37,242 nt of DNA, taken from positions 1 through 37,242 of IMG/VR virus record IMGVR_UViG_3300046656_000402. The stretch is one strand, 5' to 3'. Source of the stretch: a virus. Under the pieces are notes generated by a model, which was not told the DNA's origin, did no database searches, and saw only the letters and a list, made by a program, of their open reading frames with translations. The position numbers were made by a program, and so were the translations under genes. Positions 15,806 to 26,190 of the stretch are shown here, piece after piece (the first letter of the stretch is position 1; the number at the start of each line of letters is the position of its first letter).

Positions 15806-18800
15806 TTATTTTATAAATTTTATTATTGCCTCTGTGTGTGCGGGCTTCAAGATATTTATTAACTCTACTAATAACTCTTCTAATTGAGTATTTCCTATAA
15901 CCTTATCAAAACTATCAATAACATCGATCTCAAATCGGAAAATTCCTCTTTCGGCGTTTATTAATGTAACCAAGAATTCTATTTTTGACAGATCTTTGTC
16001 AAAATTAAATATTGCCGTAGTATTATCATCTTCTACCACTGGCAATGCAAATTCAGTATTTGCAACATAATTAACATCTATTGTATCGTTGGTGGTTACT
16101 CTAATAGATTGTAGTCTTTCAATACTTGAAAATCTTATATTATCCATTAAAGATCTGGCGCCCTCAAATCCCAATACATCAGTGCCTATAAATATTTTAG
16201 AAAATGTATCTGTAAGATCTATATTATCTACTATAAATCTATTAACTCCAGGTCTGACTTCTGCCTGGCCGTATATAACTCCAGTTCCATATATTAAACC
16301 TGTGCCGTATTTAATAGTGCCCTTTTCGCTTCCATCAACAAATAACCTTAATCTGTCCAAATTATCACTTCTATTTGTTCTCCACATAACCATTACTCTA
16401 TGCCAAGTGTGCCTGTCCCAATCAACATGCACGCTTAATAAATGCTCAACGCCACTTGCTTTAACAAAAAAGTTAATAAAGCCACTTGGATCTCTAAATA
16501 TACTAACTCTGTCTCCATTTGCATTTAATGGCACATACACAATTTTCACATCAACATTTTGTGCTGGTAGTGGAATACCAAGTGTAATAGTTTTTCCATC
16601 TACATTGGAAATAGAACCTCCAGTAAAATAATTGGTTCCTGTGTTAAATATATCTGATGCTAATCTAACACTTTCAACGGTGCGAATTCTTTGAGTTGTA
16701 ATAACATTTATATTTGTAGAAGATGTAGCCTGTTCTTCTACTATTGCAGACATATCTATAAAATAATGATAATTTGGATCATCTTTTGTATCATCCAATG
16801 GCTTAATCCAGAATTCAATGGTTCCTTCATCATTATTGAAAATGGAACCAGCATTACTTACTATATAAGGTCTATTGTTTTCAAATCTAATCGCACTTAT
16901 GAAATTATTATTAACACTTGGGGCGACTTCAAATCCTGTATCAAATCTATCCATAAATATAGAACTATCTTCCACATCATCATTAAAATGCATCAGTAAT
17001 AGTGTATTATTATCTGCTTCAAATTCATCTGATGTATTATAATCAACTGTTATAGAGCTTTCCCCAGAAGATATAGTTTCGCCAATACGAGTATCTTCTT
17101 GCATATTATCTAATATCCTAAACTCATCTATTATACCATCAAATTGATTATTTAAATTGGCATCAGTACCTATCAAAAATGAGTCTGGCATAGAATCAAA
17201 TCTTATTCTTAAAAATGTTGGGTATTCAATATCATAATAACCTTGACTTATTATAAATTCCATACCACCAGATCCATAAACTTCCAATTTGAATACCCCA
17301 TTTGAATACTTAACTACTTCGGCAAAATCTCCATTATTTTCTGATTCAGTTAATGGTTTATACTCTTTTACCTCAACTAATCCTGCTGGTTTTGTTGTAT
17401 CAATTGGAATTACGGAAACCTCAATTCTATTTAAAGTTATCCAATATTCACTTGAAATCATTGTATCATTTTCAGTAAATGTTATAGTTTCAAAAGAGGC
17501 ACCTGAAAACGCTTCACCAATAATAGTAACGGTATTTAAATTAAATGTATAATCTATATTATCCCCAGACAATCTTACCGAAAGTCTTCTTCCTGAAACT
17601 GAATTACTAACTGAATAGTATCCATCAAACTGACCTTCAAGCAGAGTTATTAAATCTGGGCCTATAAATGTATTGACTAGGGAAAATCCATTATTTGCAC
17701 TAATTAGATTTTTTGGAATTAAAACAGAGGTTATTTTAACATCTCCCAAAGTTACTGGTGCTGGTGCCAAAAGTCTAATTTCGTCCGTGCTTCCATAAAC
17801 AAATATTCTTTCTTTTAATTGTCTAAATATAAGACCAAGTGTTTTAATTACCACCTTATCTCCAAGAGATATTCCATTATTTATAGTTATAACATGCGTA
17901 TTATCTGCCCCTCTTCTAACCGAATAATCTGGCTGGTCTGCATCAATTCCTTTTAACTCTACACTGTTACCATCTGTATCAGTTGTTACTAGAATAAAAT
18001 CTTGAAAATTAATTGGCGTATCAACAGTTGTTATTACTTGATTTATAGTAAAATGAATATTCCCCAAAGTTTGAGTAAAATCTCTATCCACTGTTATTGT
18101 ATTGGAACCAACTCCAGTTACAGTATATGGTGCTCCTAAATTTGGAGACTCTTCGCCATCTGGAGAATTTTCTAATATAATTAAACTATCTCCAATTTCT
18201 ATTCCCCTATCTGCAAAATTTACTGTTTCAGAAATAAATAAACTAGAGTTTGCCAAAGTAGAGCCATCATAATTTCCCACTATTGGTCTTGTTGCTGATT
18301 CAATTACCGTTTCTTCCGCCACATTTCCAAAATCAAAGTCGCTTGTTGCTTTTGGGTTTCCGCCATATTTAAATAGATTTGGAACCTCTTCCCCATCTAT
18401 AAACAGGTGCATTTCGTCTTTTTCGTAATCAGAATTGAATCTCCAAGACGCGGCTATTTGGTGCAACTCTCCAGATTTCCAAGAACTCACATCTGATGAT
18501 AAATTAAATGATCCTATTATATTATCCACTATCATTCTATTGTCTATTACATGGAAATTTAAATATCCAGTTCCATCTTTAAATATAGACATTCTATTTG
18601 CGTCATCTCTATATAACATATCGAATAAATAATGTGTATCTCCCGATGAGAATGTTATGCCATCAAGAGAAAATCCAGAAGTTTGTTCTGATGAAAATTC
18701 TGTATCTAGGAACGATCCGCCATCGAATTCAAATAAAAATGATGTTGTATTAAATGCCCCACCATTAACTATACTTGAAATTGTTGTATCGGTAAATTCT

Positions 18801-21800
18801 CCACCATCAATACTATTGTCCCCGTCCTCATGAAGATCTATTGTTGCCGAGAATCTAATAGTTTTTATAGAACTTGTAATTAAATCCGAAATTTCATCAA
18901 TAGAATATCCATCACTACCAGTTGGTTTAATTACATTATAGAATTCGCCAGAAGTAGAAATTGTTCCTTCGTAAAGATGATATTCCTGCAAACTTCCCTT
19001 CCATCTAATGTTCCATTGATTAGCGAACTCATCAAACCAAATAAAATATCCTGTTATATCATCATCTATATTAGATGGCTCATTAAAAACTGAAATATCA
19101 GTATTGAAAATATCAATGCTGAATGGAATTTCTGTTGGATTAACTGCCGAAAATCCTATATAAACTGCCGATGGATCTTTAACTCCATTAATAGAAATAT
19201 CAAAGGTAAATGTCGAATCATTTGTCAAGCCATTCCAATTTGGTCTAACCCATGCCTCTATCGTTCCCTCGTTTAATTTAAGATGGGCAAGAGCTGGAAC
19301 TTTAATAAAATCTGAATCATCTACACTTACGCCTTTATCAAATTTACCCAAATCGAATGTTATATTCGTAGAACTTTCTATTTTTCTCAAATTTAAGAAG
19401 TCTCTACCTAATATCCAATTATTAAAAGCAAATTCTCTTATTTCTGGCGTTACATCCGTAAATGCCTCTACCAATTTTTCCATAGATGGTATAGTTGGGC
19501 CTTGAATAAATGACTGAAGTGTTCCACCCACTATTGATCTATAAATTTCTCTATCTAAATTTTGAGAAAAATTAGTTAATTGTGGTATTTGTGTTAAAGA
19601 ACCAAAATTAGATAATAGTGCTTCTCGCAAAGCACCATATTTATATGTTGCGAAGTATTCTTCTCCTGTATTTAGGGCACCACTGATACTCCAGTCCAAA
19701 CTATTGTTGCCGTATTCGTAAGATACAAGTAATTCGTCCTGCAAATATCTATAATCTATGAATAAATCTCCATAATTATAATTAACTATGACGGCATCAC
19801 CTACATTGAGTGGGTTTGTTTCGCCAAGAGTAATTACATTTGCATTAAAAGTATCCCTATTAACATCAAAGTATCCATCTAGTTCTGACGCCGATAAATT
19901 TCCCAATTGTTCAACAGAATAAATATTTTTAATAGATAAAATATTATTTGCAAGAGTAATTGTTTTTGGTGCGCCCTCTGATAAATCTAAAACAGTCCAT
20001 GGCCTTGCGGTTAAAGTATCTGTAAAATTCTGATCTACTGTGACCTGATGAGTATTTATTATTCCAGTAATAATAACATCTTGTATAGGCGCATTGCTTT
20101 CGGAACCTACCGTGAGAGTTCTTTGTAAATCATCTGTAGTAAAAATTGCAGAATTGGAAGTAAATATATTGAAATTTGCACTTGTTACTCCATCGGTTCC
20201 ACTTTGATATGTTCCTACTAAAATAACTCGTGAAGCATCATCTTCTAAAAATCTTTCACCAACTTGCTCTAATCCTATCACTCCCACTGTCGTATCTGTA
20301 ATATCACCAATGGCATAATTTTTAATATTAGATCTTAATGCACTTGCACTACGATAAATATTATTAACGCCCAGAATATGCGCATTTCTCGTTTGTATGT
20401 CGCCATATTGATAAGTTACGTCTCCTATATTAGAGTTTTGATCATCACTTACCGCTACATACACTATGCCATTGGTATAATCTACTGAATAATCCCCTAT
20501 TGATTGTAGTCTATCTATATTTGTATCAATGTTATTAAATAACCTATCTTCATAAAACTTTTCTCTTATAAATAAATCTGTTCTTGAAAATGATGCCGAT
20601 GTATCAAAATTTGCTCCAATAAATCTACCATTGGCGTCGGTAATATTGTTATTTTGCAAATTCACTTTCAACACTCTAATATTACTACTATTTTCTAAAT
20701 CATCTGATATTAATAATGTTTCTTGTGGAACTCTAACGAATGCTACGCGCTCTCTTGTTATATCCTTTTGTCTTGGCGCCTGTCTTCCTGAAAAAGTTAT
20801 AGATGTGTCATTAAATCTAACTATAGAATATATTTCTCCAGTAGTTTCATTAAATATTCTAAATGCATTAGTAATTGGAGATTGTAAAGTTTGTATTTTA
20901 AAATCTGCGATGAGCCTATTATCTACTCTTTCATTGAGTGCCTCGACGTGGAACAATTCCCTATAATCTGTGTCTTTTGCAAAAGTATCTTCATATTTAA
21001 ATCTAATTTTTGCCTCTATCCCATCTATGTTTCTTGTAGAATTTATAACCAACTCATTTCTATCTGAATTGAAAGTGAAATCCAAGTCTTTAATAAATAA
21101 TTGCCTATATGTATAAGTTGCTGCTGGCGGAGCACTTCCTGTACCATCATTACTTTGATCTGCACCAAATACCAACACTTCTCCCGTTTCATAATTTATA
21201 CTATATTCGCCCGCACGAGATGGCAAACGCGAGGGATCAAATTTTAATTCTCTTACAAATGCCGGATGTGTTATAGAAAATGGAGCATTGCCGTCGATAG
21301 CTTGCGTATTTAAAAACACAACTCCGTCTCTAATTGGTATTTCATCATCAATATCTACTATTGGTGCATGTTTTAAGCTAAAAGAATTCAATAAAGCTGA
21401 GGTTGGTTCTCTGACTGCATTATTAATTGAACTTAACTCTACTGTTGTGTCATCTATAATTCTACCAAGCTTCTTATGAACATACGAAATAAATATAGAG
21501 TCCCCTGCTTGTGGAGTTAAGAATCCGCCAGTTAAACCAGTAATTGAACTCGAAGACAGTTCCAGCTCTCTATCTGATAGCGTTACATTTGTTGATGCAC
21601 TTAAAGTATCGTATCTATTGCTATTAAGTGTATATCCAAATCGCTCGATGTCGTACGGTATTAATTCATCATCTCTTTTAAGCGTAACTGATATAACTTG
21701 AATAATTGGCCCATTTGCAACTTTTATTTTTAATCCATCAAAAAAATTACTATTGTCAATATTATCAGAAACTTGCTCATTAATTACATCTATTGATTGT

Positions 21801-22498
21801 AAGCTAATTGGATCGGCAGTGAGAGATTTAATTACAGTATTTATTATAGTAGAACCATCTACTTGAAAGGAATTATATCTTTCTTCATTAAACTCCAAAG
21901 TTCCAAATACACTGGCTCCGGTCGGCACTCTTGCTACACGCAATACCTCGAATACTCCACCATTAGAAAATTTATCTACTGGTCCGTCGTCTCTAACAAT
22001 TCTTTCATCTTCGACCAAAATAGACAAATAATTAGATGCCTCTACGGTATCCAGAACATCAGCAGTTCTTTGTATTTCGCCCGCCAAGGAAGTAATTAAG
22101 GTTCTTACCAAAGATGGCTGTTCGGTTTCATACACTTCTGGTATAACTTCCAACATACTATCTCTAATTGGACTTTCATTTTCTCCAGGGCTTGTTATAA
22201 ATAGAGAATTTCTAGTTCCATCTTCTGTTATACGATCTCCGTTTATAGTTTGAAAGGGCTGTTGATCGGTGCTTTTAAAAACTATCTTATATTGAACATT
22301 TGGAAATAAAGGTCTAAAGTTTATATTTAAAATGTCATTTTCTATCACAACAGAAATTATTTCTGGATCATTTACACTATCTATATTAGATATTATTGAA
22401 ACATTGGCTATTCCTATGTTTGGATCTAAATCATCACTAAACAGTATTTCAATATTAGATACTGTGAGTTGCAATGTTCGCAATATAGCCAATGCCAT
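15806..22498 (-). CDS. Giant baseplate/tail appendage protein with two LamG-like domains
   Basis: 2230 residues, the largest product in the window. Residues 1-1050 are mainly beta strands with repeated turns such as YSINYETGEVLVFG (near 431) and YSVDYTNGIVYVA (near 669), and endings of the VNYNYGDL or TYQYGDI type. A LamG/concanavalin-like jellyroll starts at GTIEAWVRPNW (near 1078) and ends after HQIAASWRF and LFIDGEEV (near 1345-1376); a second runs from GTIEFWIKP (near 1892) to WHRVMVMWR and LFVDGSEKG (near 2040-2060). The last residues, ILKPAHTEAIIKFIK, resemble the ends of tail proteins acting near the baseplate. GAGGAGAG sets the start, directly after the J gene. LamG folds often bind sugars, so host-surface binding is likely but not proven. 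Confidence 0.75.
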   Translation of the reverse strand: MALAILRTLQLTVSNIEILFSDDLDPNIGIANVSIISNIDSVNDPEIISVVIENDILNINFRPLFPNVQYKIVFKSTDQQPFQTINGDRITEDGTRNSLFITSPGENESPIRDSMLEVIPEVYETEQPSLVRTLITSLAGEIQRTADVLDTVEASNYLSILVEDERIVRDDGPVDKFSNGGVFEVLRVARVPTGASVFGTLEFNEERYNSFQVDGSTIINTVIKSLTADPISLQSIDVINEQVSDNIDNSNFFDGLKIKVANGPIIQVISVTLKRDDELIPYDIERFGYTLNSNRYDTLSASTNVTLSDRELELSSSSITGLTGGFLTPQAGDSIFISYVHKKLGRIIDDTTVELSSINNAVREPTSALLNSFSLKHAPIVDIDDEIPIRDGVVFLNTQAIDGNAPFSITHPAFVRELKFDPSRLPSRAGEYSINYETGEVLVFGADQSNDGTGSAPPAATYTYRQLFIKDLDFTFNSDRNELVINSTRNIDGIEAKIRFKYEDTFAKDTDYRELFHVEALNERVDNRLIADFKIQTLQSPITNAFRIFNETTGEIYSIVRFNDTSITFSGRQAPRQKDITRERVAFVRVPQETLLISDDLENSSNIRVLKVNLQNNNITDANGRFIGANFDTSASFSRTDLFIREKFYEDRLFNNIDTNIDRLQSIGDYSVDYTNGIVYVAVSDDQNSNIGDVTYQYGDIQTRNAHILGVNNIYRSASALRSNIKNYAIGDITDTTVGVIGLEQVGERFLEDDASRVILVGTYQSGTDGVTSANFNIFTSNSAIFTTDDLQRTLTVGSESNAPIQDVIITGIINTHQVTVDQNFTDTLTARPWTVLDLSEGAPKTITLANNILSIKNIYSVEQLGNLSASELDGYFDVNRDTFNANVITLGETNPLNVGDAVIVNYNYGDLFIDYRYLQDELLVSYEYGNNSLDWSISGALNTGEEYFATYKYGALREALLSNFGSLTQIPQLTNFSQNLDREIYRSIVGGTLQSFIQGPTIPSMEKLVEAFTDVTPEIREFAFNNWILGRDFLNLRKIESSTNITFDLGKFDKGVSVDDSDFIKVPALAHLKLNEGTIEAWVRPNWNGLTNDSTFTFDISINGVKDPSAVYIGFSAVNPTEIPFSIDIFNTDISVFNEPSNIDDDITGYFIWFDEFANQWNIRWKGSLQEYHLYEGTISTSGEFYNVIKPTGSDGYSIDEISDLITSSIKTIRFSATIDLHEDGDNSIDGGEFTDTTISSIVNGGAFNTTSFLFEFDGGSFLDTEFSSEQTSGFSLDGITFSSGDTHYLFDMLYRDDANRMSIFKDGTGYLNFHVIDNRMIVDNIIGSFNLSSDVSSWKSGELHQIAASWRFNSDYEKDEMHLFIDGEEVPNLFKYGGNPKATSDFDFGNVAEETVIESATRPIVGNYDGSTLANSSLFISETVNFADRGIEIGDSLIILENSPDGEESPNLGAPYTVTGVGSNTITVDRDFTQTLGNIHFTINQVITTVDTPINFQDFILVTTDTDGNSVELKGIDADQPDYSVRRGADNTHVITINNGISLGDKVVIKTLGLIFRQLKERIFVYGSTDEIRLLAPAPVTLGDVKITSVLIPKNLISANNGFSLVNTFIGPDLITLLEGQFDGYYSVSNSVSGRRLSVRLSGDNIDYTFNLNTVTIIGEAFSGASFETITFTENDTMISSEYWITLNRIEVSVIPIDTTKPAGLVEVKEYKPLTESENNGDFAEVVKYSNGVFKLEVYGSGGMEFIISQGYYDIEYPTFLRIRFDSMPDSFLIGTDANLNNQFDGIIDEFRILDNMQEDTRIGETISSGESSITVDYNTSDEFEADNNTLLLMHFNDDVEDSSIFMDRFDTGFEVAPSVNNNFISAIRFENNRPYIVSNAGSIFNNDEGTIEFWIKPLDDTKDDPNYHYFIDMSAIVEEQATSSTNINVITTQRIRTVESVRLASDIFNTGTNYFTGGSISNVDGKTITLGIPLPAQNVDVKIVYVPLNANGDRVSIFRDPSGFINFFVKASGVEHLLSVHVDWDRHTWHRVMVMWRTNRSDNLDRLRLFVDGSEKGTIKYGTGLIYGTGVIYGQAEVRPGVNRFIVDNIDLTDTFSKIFIGTDVLGFEGARSLMDNIRFSSIERLQSIRVTTNDTIDVNYVANTEFALPVVEDDNTTAIFNFDKDLSKIEFLVTLINAERGIFRFEIDVIDSFDKVIGNTQLEELLVELINILKPAHTEAIIKFIK

Positions 22499-22499
22499 A

Positions 22500-25400
22500 T
22501 TATCTCTCCTCGGCTGTCATTTTAATAGTACCGGCGCGCAAATATTCATTTTTAGCAGCAACAATGCTTAATAAATTACCACTATCGCCCGTACTAAAAT
22601 TAATTATTTGTACCCTATCAATTCCGCTTACTGAATATAAAGCATTTACAACATCTGATGCATCTACGGTTGTTCCTAAACTATTTGCATTAAGAAATGC
22701 AGTTACAGAATCTATTGCATCTTGAATTACAGTTTGTTCTTGATTAACAAATTCTGGTAATAAAACAATTCTTACAGTAACATCTATATCTTTTGCTTTC
22801 GCGGCTTTTATTAATACATCTGCCGTTATTGGCCTAACTGCCTCAATAGCCAGAGTGGCATTGTCAATTACTATATTACTATTAAATGTCACTGTAATTC
22901 TTTCATTTTCTTTTGGTGCAACATAATTATAATCTACATCATAAACAGTATTGCTTAATGGCTGATTATAGTTTTGAATTAAAAAATTTCCTATAATTTG
23001 ACTGGCGGCATTTTGAAAGCCCGATCCTACCGCTATTCTACTTACAGAAAAATATAATTTATTTGTAACTAATGTTCCACTTCTGGAAAAAAATAAAGAT
23101 TCGGAATCCGCTATGTTTATATAATAAAATGTCACCCTAACTATATCGCCCGTATTAAGAAGGGCATCTTCATTATTTACAGTGGCGGGTAAAATTATCT
23201 GAGTTGCTGTTAGATTTGAATCTTCTAACGCCGTATCTAAGTCATATGAATTATCATTAATTTTATAATTAACGATGTCATATACATTATCCACCGATTC
23301 TATTATTCCCAACCTACTTACATTTACTCTTTCAACACTTTGAATTTTAACAAGCTTAATATTAGAGGACAGTGATGATACGCCCATATCTTTTTTGATT
23401 GCGGGTGCAAGATCTATTTCCAATCCAGATGATGCCGTAACTGTAACCAGGGCATCTTTAACCTTCTTAACCGTTACCCCAGAAACTACCATATTTCCTG
23501 ATGATACTGTTGAATTGGTTGTTACTCTTATACTAGATGGGGCCCTTCTAATGTTTTGAATAAAATTGCCATCGACATCAAGTATATTGGATGTTGGCTG
23601 TTCTCCAACTATTTCACTATTAAATAAAAATTTATTTTCTGATTTCACCGCTGGTAAGAGGTCTATCTCTGCTTCTGGTAATAGTGTAGATACATTGGCT
23701 ATGTAATTAACCAATACAGATGCACCACCTGTACCGACCACTCCTGGTGTCAAAGTAATTATATTATCATCAAATGTTCCCGCATCATATCCATCAAAGG
23801 TAAAATAATCAACGGTATTAAATCTTAATATTGCCATATCTCCGTCTTCTGCCAGCGAATCACTTGGTAAGATTATAGAATTTGTTCCAGATAAAACACC
23901 ATCTCTTAAATCTGTATTAAATAACTCTGCTCCGTCCGATATTCGCCTTACATCAATAATGTTGCTAACTGTACTACTTGCAGATATTACTCCACTTTCT
24001 ACAGTAACATTTGATGTTTCAAATGTATTAACTGATAATATTTTTGATATCGGATGCAACACTGTAATTGTAAAATTACCGTACCCGTCATCATCAATTA
24101 CATCTGGTTCATTTTTTACTAAGTTACCGAAGCCCCAATCTACCGAATCCTGTGTAGTTCTATTTACATTAAATACCTTTAAATTATCAAAATCATATGC
24201 ATTGTCAAAGGGCTTAACCCAAGTATAATCTACCTGCAAAACATCAGTTCCTATTGGCAATGTGCTCCCGCTTATTAAAATATTTCCAGTTGTATTTAAT
24301 TCCCCCGCTGATCCATCTGGATTTTGATCTTCAATAACATATCTTTCTCCAGTAGTCAAATTTACTACTCGACTTACACTTCTTATCGGAGTATGCTTTA
24401 AAGTAATTTGAGTACGATTAGATGAATTGATAGTTGAGTTTTCATTTGTAACCAAAACATCCTGGGTAATGTCCCTTATTTCCTCTATATCTGAGAACCC
24501 CAATGAATCTATTCCATTAAATATTCCCTTTATAACCTCTTCATTATCCAATTCTATTTTATTAGATATCCAATGTAGTTTATCAAAACCAAATGGACTT
24601 CCGCCAAAATCTCCATCGTCTTTTGTTAAGGTATAATTTCCCTTAATGGCGCCACTTGAATCTACAAAAGACTCAATAAAATTAGCCCCACTAGAACTTC
24701 CAACAACTGAAGTTATATTTTCTACTGGCTGGAATGGAAGATTGTCTTCAGATATTAATGTTACTCGTCTTTGTGAGGCGTCTAGAGTAGTATCTTGGCC
24801 ATTTTGACCAAGAATTATATCATTAGATGGATCTGTCGGATCACCCCTGCCACTCTGGTCATTGTATATAAACGAATCTATTTCACTTTGTAATTGGGAG
24901 CCCAACAAATATATATCTACCTTGCCGCCGGTGCCAGGATCTGATACGATTAAATTGCCACTGCTATCTGTTGAAGTTTGGGTTCCGTCTCTTATTAACA
25001 ATGGGTCTCCTGGAACTATAACTATTGCATCCTGAACTCCATCTACTGACTTTACCGTTGTCTCATAACCAAGAGCTGTACCAGTATTACTTCCAGCAAA
25101 TATACTTAAAATTCTCGATCTAAATTCTGCGTCGCTTTCTTGATCGGTTCCACCAGAAAAAGATTGTAAATTTGTGATATTAGAGATGCCAGGAACATTT
25201 TGTGATGATAGTGCAAATCTCCCTATATTGCCAGAGGTTCCTGTAATTAAGGACTGTACATTTATTTCCACAGCAAATTGATCTACATTACCAATTAAAT
25301 CTAAATCCGATCTTAATCTTGTTGCGTTTGCTTTATAAACATTTGAGCTTGATGCACTTAATGTAATCGCTACCGTTGTCTGGAAAGTTATACCATTATT

Positions 25401-25733
25401 TGCGGTAACAACAGAGCCCTGTGGAATAAAAATATCCAAATCCAAATTATTAGTTGTAAAAACAGCCACACCAGTTGATGCTGTTCCAGAAGCACGACGG
25501 ACACCATAATTAAGAGCTAATTTATTTAAGTCTGTTCCTGTGGCTGAAAAGAATGATTGCAAGCTGGATATATTTCGCAATTCGGCATATAAAGAGGCTA
25601 GTTGTTGAGCTGGAGAATCTATAAAAAGATCTCGAGAAACTGTTCCGGGTTTTGTATCAAGATTGGGTTGAACTAATCTTAAGTATTCTATAAGATTTAT
25701 AACTACATCTTGAAAGTTTCTGAATATAGCCAT
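22500..25733 (-). CDS. Baseplate J-like wedge protein with a very large insertion
   Basis: 1077 residues; J-family proteins of small phages have about 300-400. The N-terminal part is typical: PGTVSRDLFIDSPAQQ (29-44), a strand region including IPQGSVVTANNGITF (103-117) and the signature FSGGTDQESDAEFRSRI (192-208), then GGKVDIYLLGS (269-279). The matching second half only resumes at about 960 with AVRPITADVLIKA and closes with VDASDVVNALYSVSGIDRVQ. Between about 290 and 960 lies a beta-rich insert. J proteins (T4 gp6, P2 gpJ, Mu gp47 relatives) form the wedge ring that holds the baseplate around the tail tube, so the insert probably projects outward. TGGAG precedes the ATG; the gene follows the gp25-like gene by 28 nt, the usual order. 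Confidence 0.9.
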   Translation of the reverse strand: MAIFRNFQDVVINLIEYLRLVQPNLDTKPGTVSRDLFIDSPAQQLASLYAELRNISSLQSFFSATGTDLNKLALNYGVRRASGTASTGVAVFTTNNLDLDIFIPQGSVVTANNGITFQTTVAITLSASSSNVYKANATRLRSDLDLIGNVDQFAVEINVQSLITGTSGNIGRFALSSQNVPGISNITNLQSFSGGTDQESDAEFRSRILSIFAGSNTGTALGYETTVKSVDGVQDAIVIVPGDPLLIRDGTQTSTDSSGNLIVSDPGTGGKVDIYLLGSQLQSEIDSFIYNDQSGRGDPTDPSNDIILGQNGQDTTLDASQRRVTLISEDNLPFQPVENITSVVGSSSGANFIESFVDSSGAIKGNYTLTKDDGDFGGSPFGFDKLHWISNKIELDNEEVIKGIFNGIDSLGFSDIEEIRDITQDVLVTNENSTINSSNRTQITLKHTPIRSVSRVVNLTTGERYVIEDQNPDGSAGELNTTGNILISGSTLPIGTDVLQVDYTWVKPFDNAYDFDNLKVFNVNRTTQDSVDWGFGNLVKNEPDVIDDDGYGNFTITVLHPISKILSVNTFETSNVTVESGVISASSTVSNIIDVRRISDGAELFNTDLRDGVLSGTNSIILPSDSLAEDGDMAILRFNTVDYFTFDGYDAGTFDDNIITLTPGVVGTGGASVLVNYIANVSTLLPEAEIDLLPAVKSENKFLFNSEIVGEQPTSNILDVDGNFIQNIRRAPSSIRVTTNSTVSSGNMVVSGVTVKKVKDALVTVTASSGLEIDLAPAIKKDMGVSSLSSNIKLVKIQSVERVNVSRLGIIESVDNVYDIVNYKINDNSYDLDTALEDSNLTATQIILPATVNNEDALLNTGDIVRVTFYYINIADSESLFFSRSGTLVTNKLYFSVSRIAVGSGFQNAASQIIGNFLIQNYNQPLSNTVYDVDYNYVAPKENERITVTFNSNIVIDNATLAIEAVRPITADVLIKAAKAKDIDVTVRIVLLPEFVNQEQTVIQDAIDSVTAFLNANSLGTTVDASDVVNALYSVSGIDRVQIINFSTGDSGNLLSIVAAKNEYLRAGTIKMTAEER

Positions 25734-25761
25734 TATTTTTTCTCCATTTTTATATTATATT

Positions 25762-26190
25762 TTAACTAGTAAGAGTAAAAATTTCTTCAATTTTAGAAAG
25801 CCTTTTTGTCATAATCGAAACAACTATATTTACTTGTCTCGGATCTATTGGATTGCGACCAGTTTCTATATCTCCAATCTCTGCTATCATTTCAGCCAAA
25901 GATACGCCTTGAGTTGCAGTTTGTGCCACCTGCAATGTCTTTAATCTATCTAAACTTTGTTCAACAGAAGATTTGATTTCCATATCAAGGACATTTTCTG
26001 GCAAATTTTTACCTATAGTTGCTTCTCCGATTGCACACCCATACCACGGATGAAATTTATTAGATCCAAGTGATGTGGTGATTATCTTTATAATATCCTG
26101 TCTTAATTTTGGTGTATCGGATATAGTTTTTACAGATCCGTCGTTTTTAATTTTAAGATCACTGTTTATTATTTCAAGATCAAAAGACAT
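25762..26190 (-). CDS. gp25-like baseplate wedge protein
   Basis: 142 residues, a normal length for the GPW/gp25 family. KLRQDIIKIITTSLGSNKF (28-46), then the turn HPWYGCAIGE (47-56), then helical VLDMEIKSSVEQSLDRLK, and an end strand VNIVVSIMTKRL match the family. These proteins sit at the inner baseplate, joining wedge and sheath; despite old lysozyme labels no lysozyme active site is present. The gene lies directly upstream of the J gene, as in T4, P2 and Mu-type phages, which supports both calls. GGAGAGG precedes the ATG, which directly follows the upstream TAA (TAAATG). Confidence 0.88.
   Translation of the reverse strand: MSFDLEIINSDLKIKNDGSVKTISDTPKLRQDIIKIITTSLGSNKFHPWYGCAIGEATIGKNLPENVLDMEIKSSVEQSLDRLKTLQVAQTATQGVSLAEMIAEIGDIETGRNPIDPRQVNIVVSIMTKRLSKIEEIFTLTS

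Noticed and set aside
25762-26190. Lysozyme activity for the gp25-like protein
   Set aside because: The family name is historical; no catalytic Glu/Asp arrangement of a lysozyme is visible, and the role is structural.
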